Made by a program: the position numbers and the translations under genes
Notes under the pieces: model-generated
What the model saw: only the letters and a program-made list of their open reading frames with translations
Database searches by the model: none
What the model was told of the DNA's origin: nothing
Assembly (NCBI RefSeq): GCF_014904755.1
Contig: NZ_JACZFQ010000090.1
Coordinates: 62,001 to 126,000 of the forward strand
Length of the DNA stretch: 64,000 bases
DNA from: Neoluteolibacter marinus
GTDB lineage: Bacteria; Verrucomicrobiota; Verrucomicrobiia; Verrucomicrobiales; Akkermansiaceae
Reading direction: 5' to 3'
Shown here: piece after piece, positions 1 to 11,000 of the stretch
How positions within the stretch are numbered: position 1 is the first letter of the stretch
Layout: each line of letters starts with the position of its first letter

Positions 1-2
1 CC

Positions 3-1232
3 ATGGCCCTCATCGTGCAAAAATACGGCGGCACTTCCGTCGGCTCCATCGATCGCATGCGCAACGTCGCCGCGCGCCTGAAACGCACCCGCGACGAAGG
101 CAACCAGGTCGTCGCCGTGGTCTCCGCCATGTCCGGTGTAACCGACAAGCTGATTGGCATGGCCAAGGAGTTCGGCGAACACCCGGCGGAACGCGAGATG
201 GACGTCCTGCTGGCCACCGGCGAGCAGCAGTCGATCGCGCTGGTCACTCTCGCCCTGCACGAAATCGGCGTCGACGCGGTGTCGGTCACCGGCCGCCAGG
301 CCGGGATCTCCACCACCGGCTCGCACACCCGCGGCCGCATCCAGGACATCGAGCCGGAGTTCATGAAGCGCTCGCTGGAGGAAGGGAAGACGCTCGTCGT
401 CGCCGGCTTCCAGGGCGTCACGCCGGAGGGCATGATCCACACCCTCGGCCGCGGCGGATCCGACCTCACCGCCATCGCCATTTCCGCCGCGCTGGGTGCC
501 AACGTCTGCCAGATCCTCACCGACGTCGACGGCGTCTACACCTGCGACCCGCGGGTGGTGCCGAACGCCCGCAAGCTGCCGGAAATCTCTTACGACGAGA
601 TGCTGGAAATGGCCTCGTCCGGCTCGAAGGTCATGCAATCGCGGTCGGTCGAGTTCGCGAAGAAATTCGGCGTTGTTTTCGAAGTCCGCTCATCCCTCAA
701 TGACAATCCGGGCACACTGGTGCTCGAAGAACATCCTGCCATGGAAAACGTCGTCATCCGCGGAGTCTCCATCGAGCGCTCCCAAGCCCGCGTCACCATC
801 ACCGGCATCCCCGACGTCCCCGGCATGTCCGGCAAGATCCTCGGCGCGCTCGGCGACGCGGAGATCAACCTCGACATGATCGTGTCGAACATCGCCCACG
901 ACGGGATGGCGCGGCACTCGTTCACCATGCACTCGAACGACCTCGGCCGTGCCCAGGCCGCGCTCAAGCCGGTGCTCGCCGACATCAGCGGCGAAGCGGC
1001 GATCGAGACCGAAGGCGGGATCGCGAAACTCTCCGCCGTGGGCATCGGCATGCGCTCCCACTCGGGGGTCGCATCGAGGATGTTCAAGGCGCTCGGCGAC
1101 GCCGGGATCAACATCGGCATGATCTCCACCTCCGAGATCAAGATCGCCGTGACCGTCGACGAGACCCGCATCGAAGACGCCGCCCGTGCGGTGCACGATG
1201 CCTTTGAGCTCGACAAGGAGCCGGTGAAGTAA
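3..1232 (+). CDS. lysC: Aspartate kinase (aspartokinase)
   Basis: Cytoplasmic enzyme that phosphorylates L-aspartate with ATP, the first step of the lysine/threonine/methionine pathway. The 409-residue length is normal for a monofunctional aspartokinase. The N-terminal amino-acid-kinase motif KYGGTSVGS lies at residues 7-15, a GRGGSDLTA substrate loop at 149-157, and the LTDVDGVYTCDPR nucleotide-binding stretch at 172-184. Two ACT regulatory domains follow (about 264-340 and 343-409), so feedback inhibition by lysine and/or threonine is expected from the family. The start codon sits at the third base of the window, so its upstream region is not visible. It converges on the DUF2339 gene with 30 bp between stops. 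Family assignment is secure; which end product inhibits it is not visible. Confidence 0.97.
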   Translation: MALIVQKYGGTSVGSIDRMRNVAARLKRTRDEGNQVVAVVSAMSGVTDKLIGMAKEFGEHPAEREMDVLLATGEQQSIALVTLALHEIGVDAVSVTGRQAGISTTGSHTRGRIQDIEPEFMKRSLEEGKTLVVAGFQGVTPEGMIHTLGRGGSDLTAIAISAALGANVCQILTDVDGVYTCDPRVVPNARKLPEISYDEMLEMASSGSKVMQSRSVEFAKKFGVVFEVRSSLNDNPGTLVLEEHPAMENVVIRGVSIERSQARVTITGIPDVPGMSGKILGALGDAEINLDMIVSNIAHDGMARHSFTMHSNDLGRAQAALKPVLADISGEAAIETEGGIAKLSAVGIGMRSHSGVASRMFKALGDAGINIGMISTSEIKIAVTVDETRIEDAARAVHDAFELDKEPVK

Positions 1233-1262
1233 CCCGGCGTTCCGAGAGGCAGGTGCGGGGCG

Positions 1263-4061
1263 TTAGGATTCCGCCGCATCGCCTTCGAACAGCTTCTTCA
1301 GCACCTCCGCGAAGCGGTTGTAAAAGAAGCCCAGCACCACCAGTGCGACGCCCAAGGCGATGAAGGCGGCGACCCGGGTGAAGGCGGCGAAGTCCCAGAC
1401 GTCGACGCAGAACAATTTCACCAGCGCCATCGCCAGCAGCGCGAATCCGGCGTGGCGGAGGGCGGCGATCTTCCCCCACAAGCCCCCGCTCACCAGGCCG
1501 AAGCCGAGCATGGTCCACAGGATCGCCACCGGTTTCCAGTCGAAGTGCCAGACCAGCACCTGGCTTGACCAGGCCGCGAGCAGGGCACAAGCGGTGTAGA
1601 GGATGCCTTGGCGGAGCGCTTGCTGGTTGACGTCGGCCGGGCGTAGCAGGATGCCGCAGGCCATTGCCGCGGCGACGACCGCCCAGCCGTGGGCAGCGGG
1701 GGAAGGTTCCAGCGGCTCCCAGGGCCGGCCGGTGAGAAGCATCAGCAGCTGGAAGGCCGACCAGCCGAGAAAGACCCAGCTTTCAGGCAGGGCCCGGGAA
1801 CGCTTCCAGGCAGTCCAGGCGCCGAGGCCCAAGGCGCTGGCCGCCACGATGTCGGCGGCCGATTCCGGCGCGATCCGGTGCCAAGCGATCAACCACGAGA
1901 TCACCGCCGCGACACGCGCCAGGATCCCGGCCAACGATCTCGGGCCCGCCATCGCGAGCAGACCGAAGGCCGCGGCTGCGGGAAGGAAATGAAGCAAGTT
2001 GGAAGCGCCGGGGATGATGGCTTGATGGCCGGCGGCGCGTAGAAGGATCAACGATGCGACAACCAGCAGCGGCGGCGACGGCAGCAGGCGCCAGCCGAGG
2101 AAGGCCAGCGCCAAGGCCGCGCCGACATGGCAAGCCAAGGAGCCGGATGCTTCCCATCGGAAGGCATCGATCATCGCGATCAATGCCACTCCGGCAACAA
2201 CCGCGGTGGCCCAGACCAGAAACTTGAGAGGCGGATGGACCCCGGAGGGATCGTCGTCCGGGCCAAGGCGTGTCCACAGCGCGTGGGCAGCCAGCAGGAG
2301 TCCCGCGGCGATTCCGGGGGACCAGGTGGGCGGGACATGTTCCGGCGGGTGGAGCATCGGCACCACCGAGACGGCGAACACCAGCGCCAACCATCCCCAC
2401 TCGAACCAGCGCCGGCCGGGATTGAAGCGGAGGACCAACCCGGAAAATGCCAGCGCGACCACGGCGCAGGCCGGTGCCCGTTCGTCGACCCCGAGGTGGT
2501 GGCAGCAAACGACCCACGCCAGGATGCCGCCCCCGACCAGGACAAATGAAGAGGCGGTGAGGGCGAGATCCGCGAGTCCCGACTTCACTCCGCCGCCGCG
2601 GAGCGGAACCGCGGCCGCCATCGGCAGCAGGGCCACCAGCGAGCGGCTCCACAACGGAACATCGGCATTCAGACCGGACGGGATCAGCGACAGATACATC
2701 GCGCCGGCCGTCGCCAGCACCGCGAAGCCGAGCTCGCTCCTTCCCCCGAAGCGGCGGAACGCCAAGGACAGGGCCAGGGCTTCCATCGCAAATCCGAGGG
2801 GAAGGTGATAGCCCTCCAGCTTGAGCGCCATCGCCAGGGACAGCGCCCCCAGCCCTTGGGCCACATGCACCCCGCCGGCAGTGTTCCTGGAGCGACCGGC
2901 AATGCCCAGGCCGAGCAGCACCGCGCCGAAAACCGCGGGGATTCGCCAGTAGTGGGCGTCGCCCCGCTGCATCAGCCAGACGAGGGAAAACAGAAGGAAG
3001 AAGGCCGCATTGTTGGCCCCCGCGAACCACGCCTTGCCACGATCGGTCAGGCTGTCGAAACGCCGCGAGATCCCCAGCACCCCGGGTAGGGCGAAAATGG
3101 CCCACACCGGCGGCAGGTACCAGAGCGCCGCCGGATCTTCCGGACGGCTGCCGGACCCGCCGGCCAGTTGCCACCACAGGAAGGCCACGTAGGTGCCGGC
3201 CATCGAGGCAATCCCCGGGGTCGCCCAGCCGGGCCGCAGCATCAGGGCCGTGCCGGCCCCGGCGAGCAGTACATTCGACAGCGCCGACAGCCAGCCGAGC
3301 GGCTGGAGGACGGTCGCATACGAGGCGAGCAGGATTCCCATCACCGCCGTCGCCCGCGAGTCACGGCGCAGCGAGATCCCCGCGATTCCCACGGCGGCGG
3401 CCAGCAGCAAGACCCCGGCGAGCACCGGTGAGTCGACGACTTTCAGCCGCGGCACATGATGGGCGGCGAAGGTGCACCAGTAGAAAAAGGCCAGCCCGCC
3501 GGCGACCAGCACCTCGCCGAAGCGCAGCAGGTTCTCCCGTTTTGCCAGTTGGGTGCCGGTGCCGAAGATCAACCCGGAGCCCAGGTAGAGGGCTGCCAGC
3601 CGCACCCCGGCCGGCAGGTCGCGGATCCAGTTCTGGTAGGCGTAGTTCCCGAGCAGCACCAGGCCGGTGACCAGCAGGCCGATCCCCAGCCGCACCAGCC
3701 AGATTCGCCCGAAGCGGAGTTCAAAGGAGCCTTTCGGCTCCGCGACGGCGTCCGGCATCCGGCCTTCCGCGGTGGTCTTATCCGGGAGAGGGGTCGGGAC
3801 GGGGATGGATTGAGGCTGCCCTTCCTTCGGGACCTCCGCGTGCACCTCGATGCGCGGGTGCGCATGTCGCGGCACTTCGGCAGGGGCCACCGCGGGCGGT
3901 GGCGCTTCTTCCGCGAACGGAGCATCGAAACGGTCCTCCAGACGCCGGATGGCCTCCCGGAGATTGCCGATCTCCTTGGCATGGGCCGCGGTCAGGAAAT
4001 CGAGCCGCTCGCGCATGCGCTCCAGTTCCTCGCGGTAGGCTTGTTCCTGCGATGGGTCCAC
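1263..4061 (-). CDS. DUF2339 multi-spanning membrane protein
   Basis: Large (932-residue) polytopic inner-membrane protein of unknown function. Residues 1-50 are charged and predicted coiled coil (repeated E/R/L heptads). A proline-rich linker follows (about 50-110), then more than 20 hydrophobic segments from about residue 118 (IWLVRLGIGLLVTGLVLLG) to the C terminus. This layout, with an N-terminal coiled coil followed by a continuous run of membrane helices, matches DUF2339. The start used is GTG, giving MDPSQEQAYREELERM; an internal ATG at residue 16 is possible. No clear Shine-Dalgarno sequence is seen. It is divergent from the thioredoxin gene across a 169-bp AT-richer gap. No specific function can be assigned. 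Confidence 0.85.
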   Translation of the reverse strand: MDPSQEQAYREELERMRERLDFLTAAHAKEIGNLREAIRRLEDRFDAPFAEEAPPPAVAPAEVPRHAHPRIEVHAEVPKEGQPQSIPVPTPLPDKTTAEGRMPDAVAEPKGSFELRFGRIWLVRLGIGLLVTGLVLLGNYAYQNWIRDLPAGVRLAALYLGSGLIFGTGTQLAKRENLLRFGEVLVAGGLAFFYWCTFAAHHVPRLKVVDSPVLAGVLLLAAAVGIAGISLRRDSRATAVMGILLASYATVLQPLGWLSALSNVLLAGAGTALMLRPGWATPGIASMAGTYVAFLWWQLAGGSGSRPEDPAALWYLPPVWAIFALPGVLGISRRFDSLTDRGKAWFAGANNAAFFLLFSLVWLMQRGDAHYWRIPAVFGAVLLGLGIAGRSRNTAGGVHVAQGLGALSLAMALKLEGYHLPLGFAMEALALSLAFRRFGGRSELGFAVLATAGAMYLSLIPSGLNADVPLWSRSLVALLPMAAAVPLRGGGVKSGLADLALTASSFVLVGGGILAWVVCCHHLGVDERAPACAVVALAFSGLVLRFNPGRRWFEWGWLALVFAVSVVPMLHPPEHVPPTWSPGIAAGLLLAAHALWTRLGPDDDPSGVHPPLKFLVWATAVVAGVALIAMIDAFRWEASGSLACHVGAALALAFLGWRLLPSPPLLVVASLILLRAAGHQAIIPGASNLLHFLPAAAAFGLLAMAGPRSLAGILARVAAVISWLIAWHRIAPESAADIVAASALGLGAWTAWKRSRALPESWVFLGWSAFQLLMLLTGRPWEPLEPSPAAHGWAVVAAAMACGILLRPADVNQQALRQGILYTACALLAAWSSQVLVWHFDWKPVAILWTMLGFGLVSGGLWGKIAALRHAGFALLAMALVKLFCVDVWDFAAFTRVAAFIALGVALVVLGFFYNRFAEVLKKLFEGDAAES

Positions 4062-4230
4062 GGTGGCGTTCTATCATGTCGAAACGCGGCGCCACAACAG
4101 GCTGCTTCATTGATTCTCCGGAGCCCAAGATCGGCAAAACCGATGTTCGTGAATGGAAAGCGCAAATTATTGCACAAATTCCTAAACCTAGGACGCTTCT
4201 CGTCGGTTCGTTCCGAACACTCCCATTCCT

Positions 4231-4737
4231 ATGAAAGCCATTCCAACGCTTCTCGCCGCTTTCGTGGCGCTCGCCCTTCCCGCCATGGCGGGCAAGAAAG
4301 ACAAGCCGGCCGTGCCGGATGCTTCCGTCGATCAGGTCCGCTGGGCCGAAGTCGTCAATGATGCCGCCTTCAACAAGGACGAACTCGAAGGCAAGGTCGT
4401 CGTCGTCGAAGAGTGGGGCGTGAATTGCGGTCCCTGCATCGCCAGCCTTCCCGAAATGGCCAAGATGGCCAAGCGCTATCAGAAGAAGGGCCTGGTGGTG
4501 GTCGGACTCGAGCGCCAGAACAGCACCAAGGAAGACATCCTCAAGGCGATCAAGCCTGCCCGCGTCGCCTATCCGGTGATGGCCGGCGGTTCCGGTCCGG
4601 TGAAGAGCGACGGCATCCCGCACGCCATGGTTTTCGGCACCGACGGCAAGCTGGTCTGGCACGGTCATCCGGCCGACGGCGAGTTCGAAAAGTCGGTCAA
4701 GACCGCCCTCAAGGGTGTGGCCAAGACCACCCGCTGA
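4231..4737 (+). CDS. Exported thioredoxin-fold protein (TlpA-like)
   Basis: A 168-residue protein with a signal peptide (MKAIPTLLAAFVALALPAMA, cleavage about residue 20) followed by a thioredoxin fold. The redox motif is C66-G-P-C69 within WGVNCGPC, and a cis-proline region is present (GIPHAMVFGTDGKLVWHGH). The family transfers electrons or disulfides outside the cytoplasm, for example in cytochrome c maturation or protein thiol maintenance. C-type cytochromes are encoded elsewhere in the window, but no direct link can be shown. It is monocistronic and followed 18 bp downstream by a strong intrinsic terminator. Substrate is unknown. Confidence 0.88.
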   Translation: MKAIPTLLAAFVALALPAMAGKKDKPAVPDASVDQVRWAEVVNDAAFNKDELEGKVVVVEEWGVNCGPCIASLPEMAKMAKRYQKKGLVVVGLERQNSTKEDILKAIKPARVAYPVMAGGSGPVKSDGIPHAMVFGTDGKLVWHGHPADGEFEKSVKTALKGVAKTTR

Positions 4738-4755
4738 TCCCGGGATCTTTCCCCA

Positions 4756-4788
4756 CGCCGCTCCGGAATGCCGGGGCGGCGTTTTTTT
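4756..4788 (+). terminator. Intrinsic terminator after the thioredoxin gene
   Basis: An 11-bp G+C-rich stem (arms 4756-4766 and 4771-4781, one G-U pair, AATG loop) is followed directly by seven T residues (4782-4788). It is correctly oriented for the plus-strand thioredoxin gene and sits just before the end of the convergent gene. Confidence 0.9.
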
Positions 4789-4795
4789 GTTCCGG

Positions 4796-5656
4796 CTATC
4801 GCACCCGGTCGACCTGCACCAGCGTCAGCCAGCTGCGGGTCCCGGCTCCGGCCTCGAGCTTCTTCCGGGGCGCTTCCAAGGCGGAGAAGATCCGCCATTC
4901 GCCTTCGGTAAGGCGAACGATGCCGCGCCCACGGGCCGAGGTGAAAGCCGGCATTCCGATCAGGAGCTCGTCGGCCCCGAAATGTTCCATCCCGGGGAGA
5001 TCGACGACGCTGAGGCTGATGCTGGCGTCCCACGATCCCGGCTCCGCGCGGACCGGCTGGACCACCGCCTCGATCGTTTGGCCCGTGTTGCGGGTTTCGA
5101 AGCTGGTGGGCACCGCATGCTTTCCCGCGGCCGCCAGCCAACGTTCCCAGGCGCTGTTTCCCGGCTTGGCGTCCTTGGGGTCGAGGTTCGACGGCGGCAG
5201 TTCCGGCGGTTCGTATTCGGTGGGATAGATCCTCTCGAAAATCGATTCCGCGATCATTCCCGTGCGCTCGTCGAGACCGAGAACCGGGGCGTGGACCAAT
5301 TTGGCGGTGACGTCGGCGAGGAGCTCCTTGCGCCACGAAGCGAGGTCGCCGGGGCCGTGGATTTCATCGAGTTTCAGGGCGATCGCCTTGGTCTCGAGTT
5401 CCCAGATTTCGAGACGGAACCGGAGGCGGGTCCGCTGCTCATCGCCCCGCTGCGCGGGGATTTTCGCCCGTGATGCGACCCCGGTGTATGCCGGCGAGAA
5501 CGGGTCGTCGTTGACGCTCTCCGGTGCGCTCGTGTCTTCCGGAGCGTATGGGGTTTTCGCCGGCTCCCCGCTGGCCGCCGGCTTTTCATCCGCCAGGCCG
5601 GCACACGCCATGGCCATGCTCCAACAGAGGACCCATCCCGATCGCAGAAGTTTCAT
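4796..5656 (-). CDS. Exported protein of unknown function
   Basis: Encodes about 286 residues from ATG 5656, chosen because it begins a clear signal peptide ([22 protein letters not shown]). The open frame continues upstream to 5857 without signal-peptide character. The mature protein is soluble-looking and begins with a proline/serine/alanine-rich stretch. It has no motif I recognise. Composition matches the flanking genes. It is divergent from kbl (gap 163 bp) and convergent with the thioredoxin gene. Likely periplasmic or surface; function unknown. Confidence 0.75.
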   Translation of the reverse strand: MKLLRSGWVLCWSMAMACAGLADEKPAASGEPAKTPYAPEDTSAPESVNDDPFSPAYTGVASRAKIPAQRGDEQRTRLRFRLEIWELETKAIALKLDEIHGPGDLASWRKELLADVTAKLVHAPVLGLDERTGMIAESIFERIYPTEYEPPELPPSNLDPKDAKPGNSAWERWLAAAGKHAVPTSFETRNTGQTIEAVVQPVRAEPGSWDASISLSVVDLPGMEHFGADELLIGMPAFTSARGRGIVRLTEGEWRIFSALEAPRKKLEAGAGTRSWLTLVQVDRVR

Positions 5657-5819
5657 CACGTTCCATGCTCGGACCGTCGGGGAACCGGTTCCATTCAAAA
5701 AAGGTGTGGAGCCACGCGACGGGTGCCGGCCGCCTTCCCGGTTCCGGTGCCCGAATCCGCAAATCTCCGGCGCAAATTCCTCGTCCTCTTCCGCTGTTTC
5801 CCCGTTAAACAAGCGCGCC

Positions 5820-7016
<1,197 letters not shown>

Positions 7017-7201
7017 TCCCCCGGATCCCTCCCCGCAATCGGCAACGGCTTTCGCGGGGATTCCCGCCGGGGAAACGCATCAGGTCACAGCAGCCGGCCG
7101 CGCCGGGGCGGGAGATATTGGCACGGAATTGGAATCGAAATCCATCGTCTCGACGGTGCTTTCGGTTACTCCTCCACTTTGGCTCCCGCCGTTTGTCCCA
7201 A

Positions 7202-7954
7202 ATGAAAGCCCCATCGCCGACCCGTTGCCATCCCGCCTTGAAGTGGATCCCCTTGCTGGTCGCCGTGGCGCAGGGGAACGCCGCGGTGGTCTCGTCCAAC
7301 CTGGTCAATGACGATCCCCTGTTCTTCGATGGCGGCATTGCTCCCAGCCTGGTCACCACCGGCCAGTCGTCGTTGGTCTCGGTTACCGGGACCACCCCGT
7401 CCAACGGCTTTCCCCTGGGTGGGGTGAACGACGGGACGGCCGTCGGCTTCAGCTTGCCGACCACCGACATCAACTCGCTGACCTTCTTCGACGGTCTCAA
7501 CGGCGGCCCGGCGACCATCACCTTCCAGTTCGACCAAGGCTACGACCTCACCAGCATCTCGTCGCTGTGCGGCTGGGGCGACACCTATTTCGGCTCCCAG
7601 CTGTTCAGCGTGCTGATCGAAACCGGATCGTCGGGGGTCTTCAACCTGCTCGGCAACTACGGCGAAACACCCTACACGCCGCCGGCCCCTCTCGGCTTTC
7701 CCGAGGTGGTGGACCACGGGTTCGCGGTGCTGACCACGGTGACCGACAGCTCCCCCGGCGCGGTATTCGCGAGCAACGTGACCGGGATCCGCTTCGTCTA
7801 CAGCGACCCTTATCCCGGCATCGGTTCACTCAATGGCACCGTGATCCGCGAGATTTCCGTCAACGGCATCGCCTCGGTTCCTGAACCGGCTTCCGCCGTG
7901 TTGCTTCTCTTCGGCGGCATGGCGGCGTGTTCGCGCCGGCGCCGGCGATCCTGA
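7202..7954 (+). CDS. PEP-CTERM sorted surface protein
   Basis: A 250-residue exported protein. It has an N-terminal signal-like segment (KWIPLLVAVAQGNAAV) and ends in a classic PEP-CTERM tail: VPEPASA, a hydrophobic stretch VLLLFGGMAA, then a basic CSRRRRRS end. PEP-CTERM proteins are cleaved and sorted by an exosortase and are usually surface or exopolysaccharide-associated. No exosortase is in the window. The middle is rich in G/S/T/N and beta-strand-like, with no recognised catalytic motif. The ATG at 7202 was chosen because it directly precedes the signal segment; the frame is open far upstream as a shadow of kbl. Confidence 0.85.
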   Translation: MKAPSPTRCHPALKWIPLLVAVAQGNAAVVSSNLVNDDPLFFDGGIAPSLVTTGQSSLVSVTGTTPSNGFPLGGVNDGTAVGFSLPTTDINSLTFFDGLNGGPATITFQFDQGYDLTSISSLCGWGDTYFGSQLFSVLIETGSSGVFNLLGNYGETPYTPPAPLGFPEVVDHGFAVLTTVTDSSPGAVFASNVTGIRFVYSDPYPGIGSLNGTVIREISVNGIASVPEPASAVLLLFGGMAACSRRRRRS

Positions 7955-8075
7955 TCCCTCCCGATCGGCTCCGGAACGAGCGGCCGGCGGAGTCACGACG
8001 CATCCGGTGGATGATTCCTTGTTCCGGATCGTGCCATGCCAGAAGGTCCTACCATTCCATAAACCCGAAACCCTG

Positions 8076-11000
8076 ATGAAATTCCTCCGGCTTCCGCCCG
8101 CGGGCCTTGCTTTGCTTGGCTCGCTCTTGTCCTCCGGCATTGGCCACGGCCAGGCTCCCGTCCGCATCCTGCCCTTGGGAGACTCGATCACCGACGGCTC
8201 GGCCTTTGACAGCCCCGACGGCAGCGGCGGCTACCGCGGCCCCCTCTACAACCTGCTTTCCGGAGCCGGTTACAACGTCGACTACATCGGCAGCCACACC
8301 GTCAACAGCGGCCTGCTGGTGGAGAAGGAGCACGAAGGCCACAGCGGCTGGCGGATCGACCAGCTCGACACCAACATGGCCGGCTGGCTGGAAAGCTACG
8401 CCGACCCGGACGTGGTGCTGATGCACATCGGGACCAACGACTTCGGCCAGAATTTCAACACCACCACGGCCATCGACCGGCTGGACGCGCTGATCCTGAA
8501 AATCGCGACACTTCGGCCCTACGCGCACATCATCGTCACCAACCTGATGGAGCGCGAGGAGCCGAGGAACTCGAACATCCAGGCCCAGTTCAATCCCTTC
8601 GTCGAAGCGGTGGTCGATGCCCATGCCGCCGCGGGCCGGCGGGTGACCTTCCTCGACATGCGCGCCGCGGTGCCGCTGTCGGACATGCCCGACCAGTTGC
8701 ATCCGGACCAGACCGGCTACGACAAGATGGCCGGCGCCTGGTTGCCGGCGATCCAGGAGGTGATCGGTGTGGACGGTGACGATGCGGTGCCGGAAGTCGT
8801 CAGCGCCACCGGCAGCACCGACCACACCCATGTCACGGTGAAGTTCAGCAAGCCGGTCGCGGACAGCGCGGCAAACCTGGCGAATTTCTCGATCGACGGC
8901 GGCCTGACGATCTCCGCCGCGGAGCTCGATGACTCCAAGCGCCTGGTCACGCTCACCACCAGCGAGCAGACGCTTTCGACGACCTACACCGTCAGCGTGA
9001 ACGGGGTGGAGGATCGTCTCACGCCGGTGCCGAACAGCATCGCCGCGAACAGCACGGCGACCTTCGAACCGGCGATTCCGCGCGGCTATCACAACCACGT
9101 TCCGGAAGCCGCCGACTACACGCTGGTGCAATCGGTCGACCTGCCGGCCGTCGCGAACTTCCGTCTGATCGGCGTGCCCTATCAGATCGACAACCGCGCG
9201 GCGATCGGGCCTTTCGACCGCGTCGCCTACTACCTCGAACTGCAGTCCGCCAACGGCCAGCTGAAGTATTTGTGGGCCTCGATGGACGCCTTCACCGACA
9301 ACGTGAACCAGATCGGCGTGCCGACCCATGCGTCGGGCGCTGTATTCCAGGAAAGCGTGGCCAACCTGAACGTCGTCTCGAATGTTGCCGGCGTCACCAC
9401 CGGCAGCGGGCTGACCGGCAACCTGGAATTCTGGCCGACCAACTACCAGGAGCCGAACGGCGCGGGCGTGCCCGGCGCGGACGGCGGCACCTTTGATTTC
9501 GGCGACACGCCGACTCCCGGCGACTACGGCTCGATGCAGCTCCACAACGCCGCCGCCGGCGAAACCTTGTTCGCCTTCAACCACTGGGGATCCGAGACCT
9601 TCATGACCGGGATCGACCTGGGCATCGGCAACCAGCCCGGCGGCAGCCCGGACTGGACCTTCTCCAACAACGGCGGCAACTACACGGTCAAAACCCTGCA
9701 GGTCCTGGTCCGCGCCAGCGGCGACGTGACCCCGCCCACCGCGGTGGCGGCCACCGCCACCTTCAGCCGCACGAGGGTCATCGTGACGTTCTCCGAGCCG
9801 ATCGTCCCGTCGTCGGTGCTGGCCACCAACTTTTCGCTCGATCAAGGCGTCACGGTCCTCAATGCCACCCTTTCCGACAACCGCCGGGACCTGATCCTGG
9901 CAACCACCCCGCAGCCGGTGGGTCCGGCGCTGACGCTCACGCTCGGCGGCGTCCGCGACGCCTCGCCGAACGCCAACCCGATCGCCCCCGGCTCGACCAT
10001 CGCGGTCACCGGCCCTGCGCTGCCGCCGGAGATTGTCGCCAATGTCGGCGCGGCGGCAGACGGCTACCAGCTTGTCTCCTCGATCGAGCTCCCCGACACC
10101 GGCAACTTCAACGCGGGCTCGGCCGCCTACCGCTACGACGACCGCGACGCCACCGGAGCGTTCAACCGCATTGCCTACTACCTCGAGCTCCAGAAGCCCG
10201 GCCAGCCGTCGCAGTTCATCTGGACGGCGATGGACGCGTTCACGGTGAACCGCCGCAAGCTCGGCCCGCCGACCATCGCCACCGGCGCGGTGTTCCAGCG
10301 CACCGTCGGCAACCTCGATGTCATCTCGAACGTCGCCGGGGTCATCAACGGCACCGGCATCGCCACCGGCAACATCGAGTTCTGGCCGAACGACTACGGC
10401 GGGGGGAACGCGGCGGCCGTCCCCGGAGCCAACGGCGGCACCCTCGACTTCGGCGACACCCGCAACACCACTGGCAACAACTACGGCTCGATGCAGGTCC
10501 ACAACCACGGCGCCGGCCAGACGCTGTTTGCGATCAACCACGCCGGGGCCGACAACCTGACTCTCGACATCGGCATCGGCAACCAGCCGTCCGGCCAGCC
10601 CGACTGGACCTTCGCGGGCAACTCCGGCTCGTACTCGAAACGGATCCTCCACGCCCTCGTCCTGCCCGGCTCCACCACCCCGGCCGGAGTCGCCTCGAAG
10701 GTCCCGGAGTCGGCCGGCTACCAGCTGCTCGCCACGGTGAACCTGCCGGGCAACGGCAACCTCAGCGGCGGCGCCGGGGCCCCCGGTTACGCGGTGGACA
10801 ACCGCACCGAGATCACCTCGTTCAGCCGCGTCGCCTACTACCTCGAGCTGAAAAAGACCACCGATCCGGTGGCGAACTACATCTGGACCTCGATGGACGC
10901 CTTCTCGGCGGAAGCCGGCAAGGTCTGCGTGCCGAACACCAACTCGGGCGCGTTCTTCCAGCAGAACGTCGCCAACCTGAACGTCGTCTCCAATGTCGCG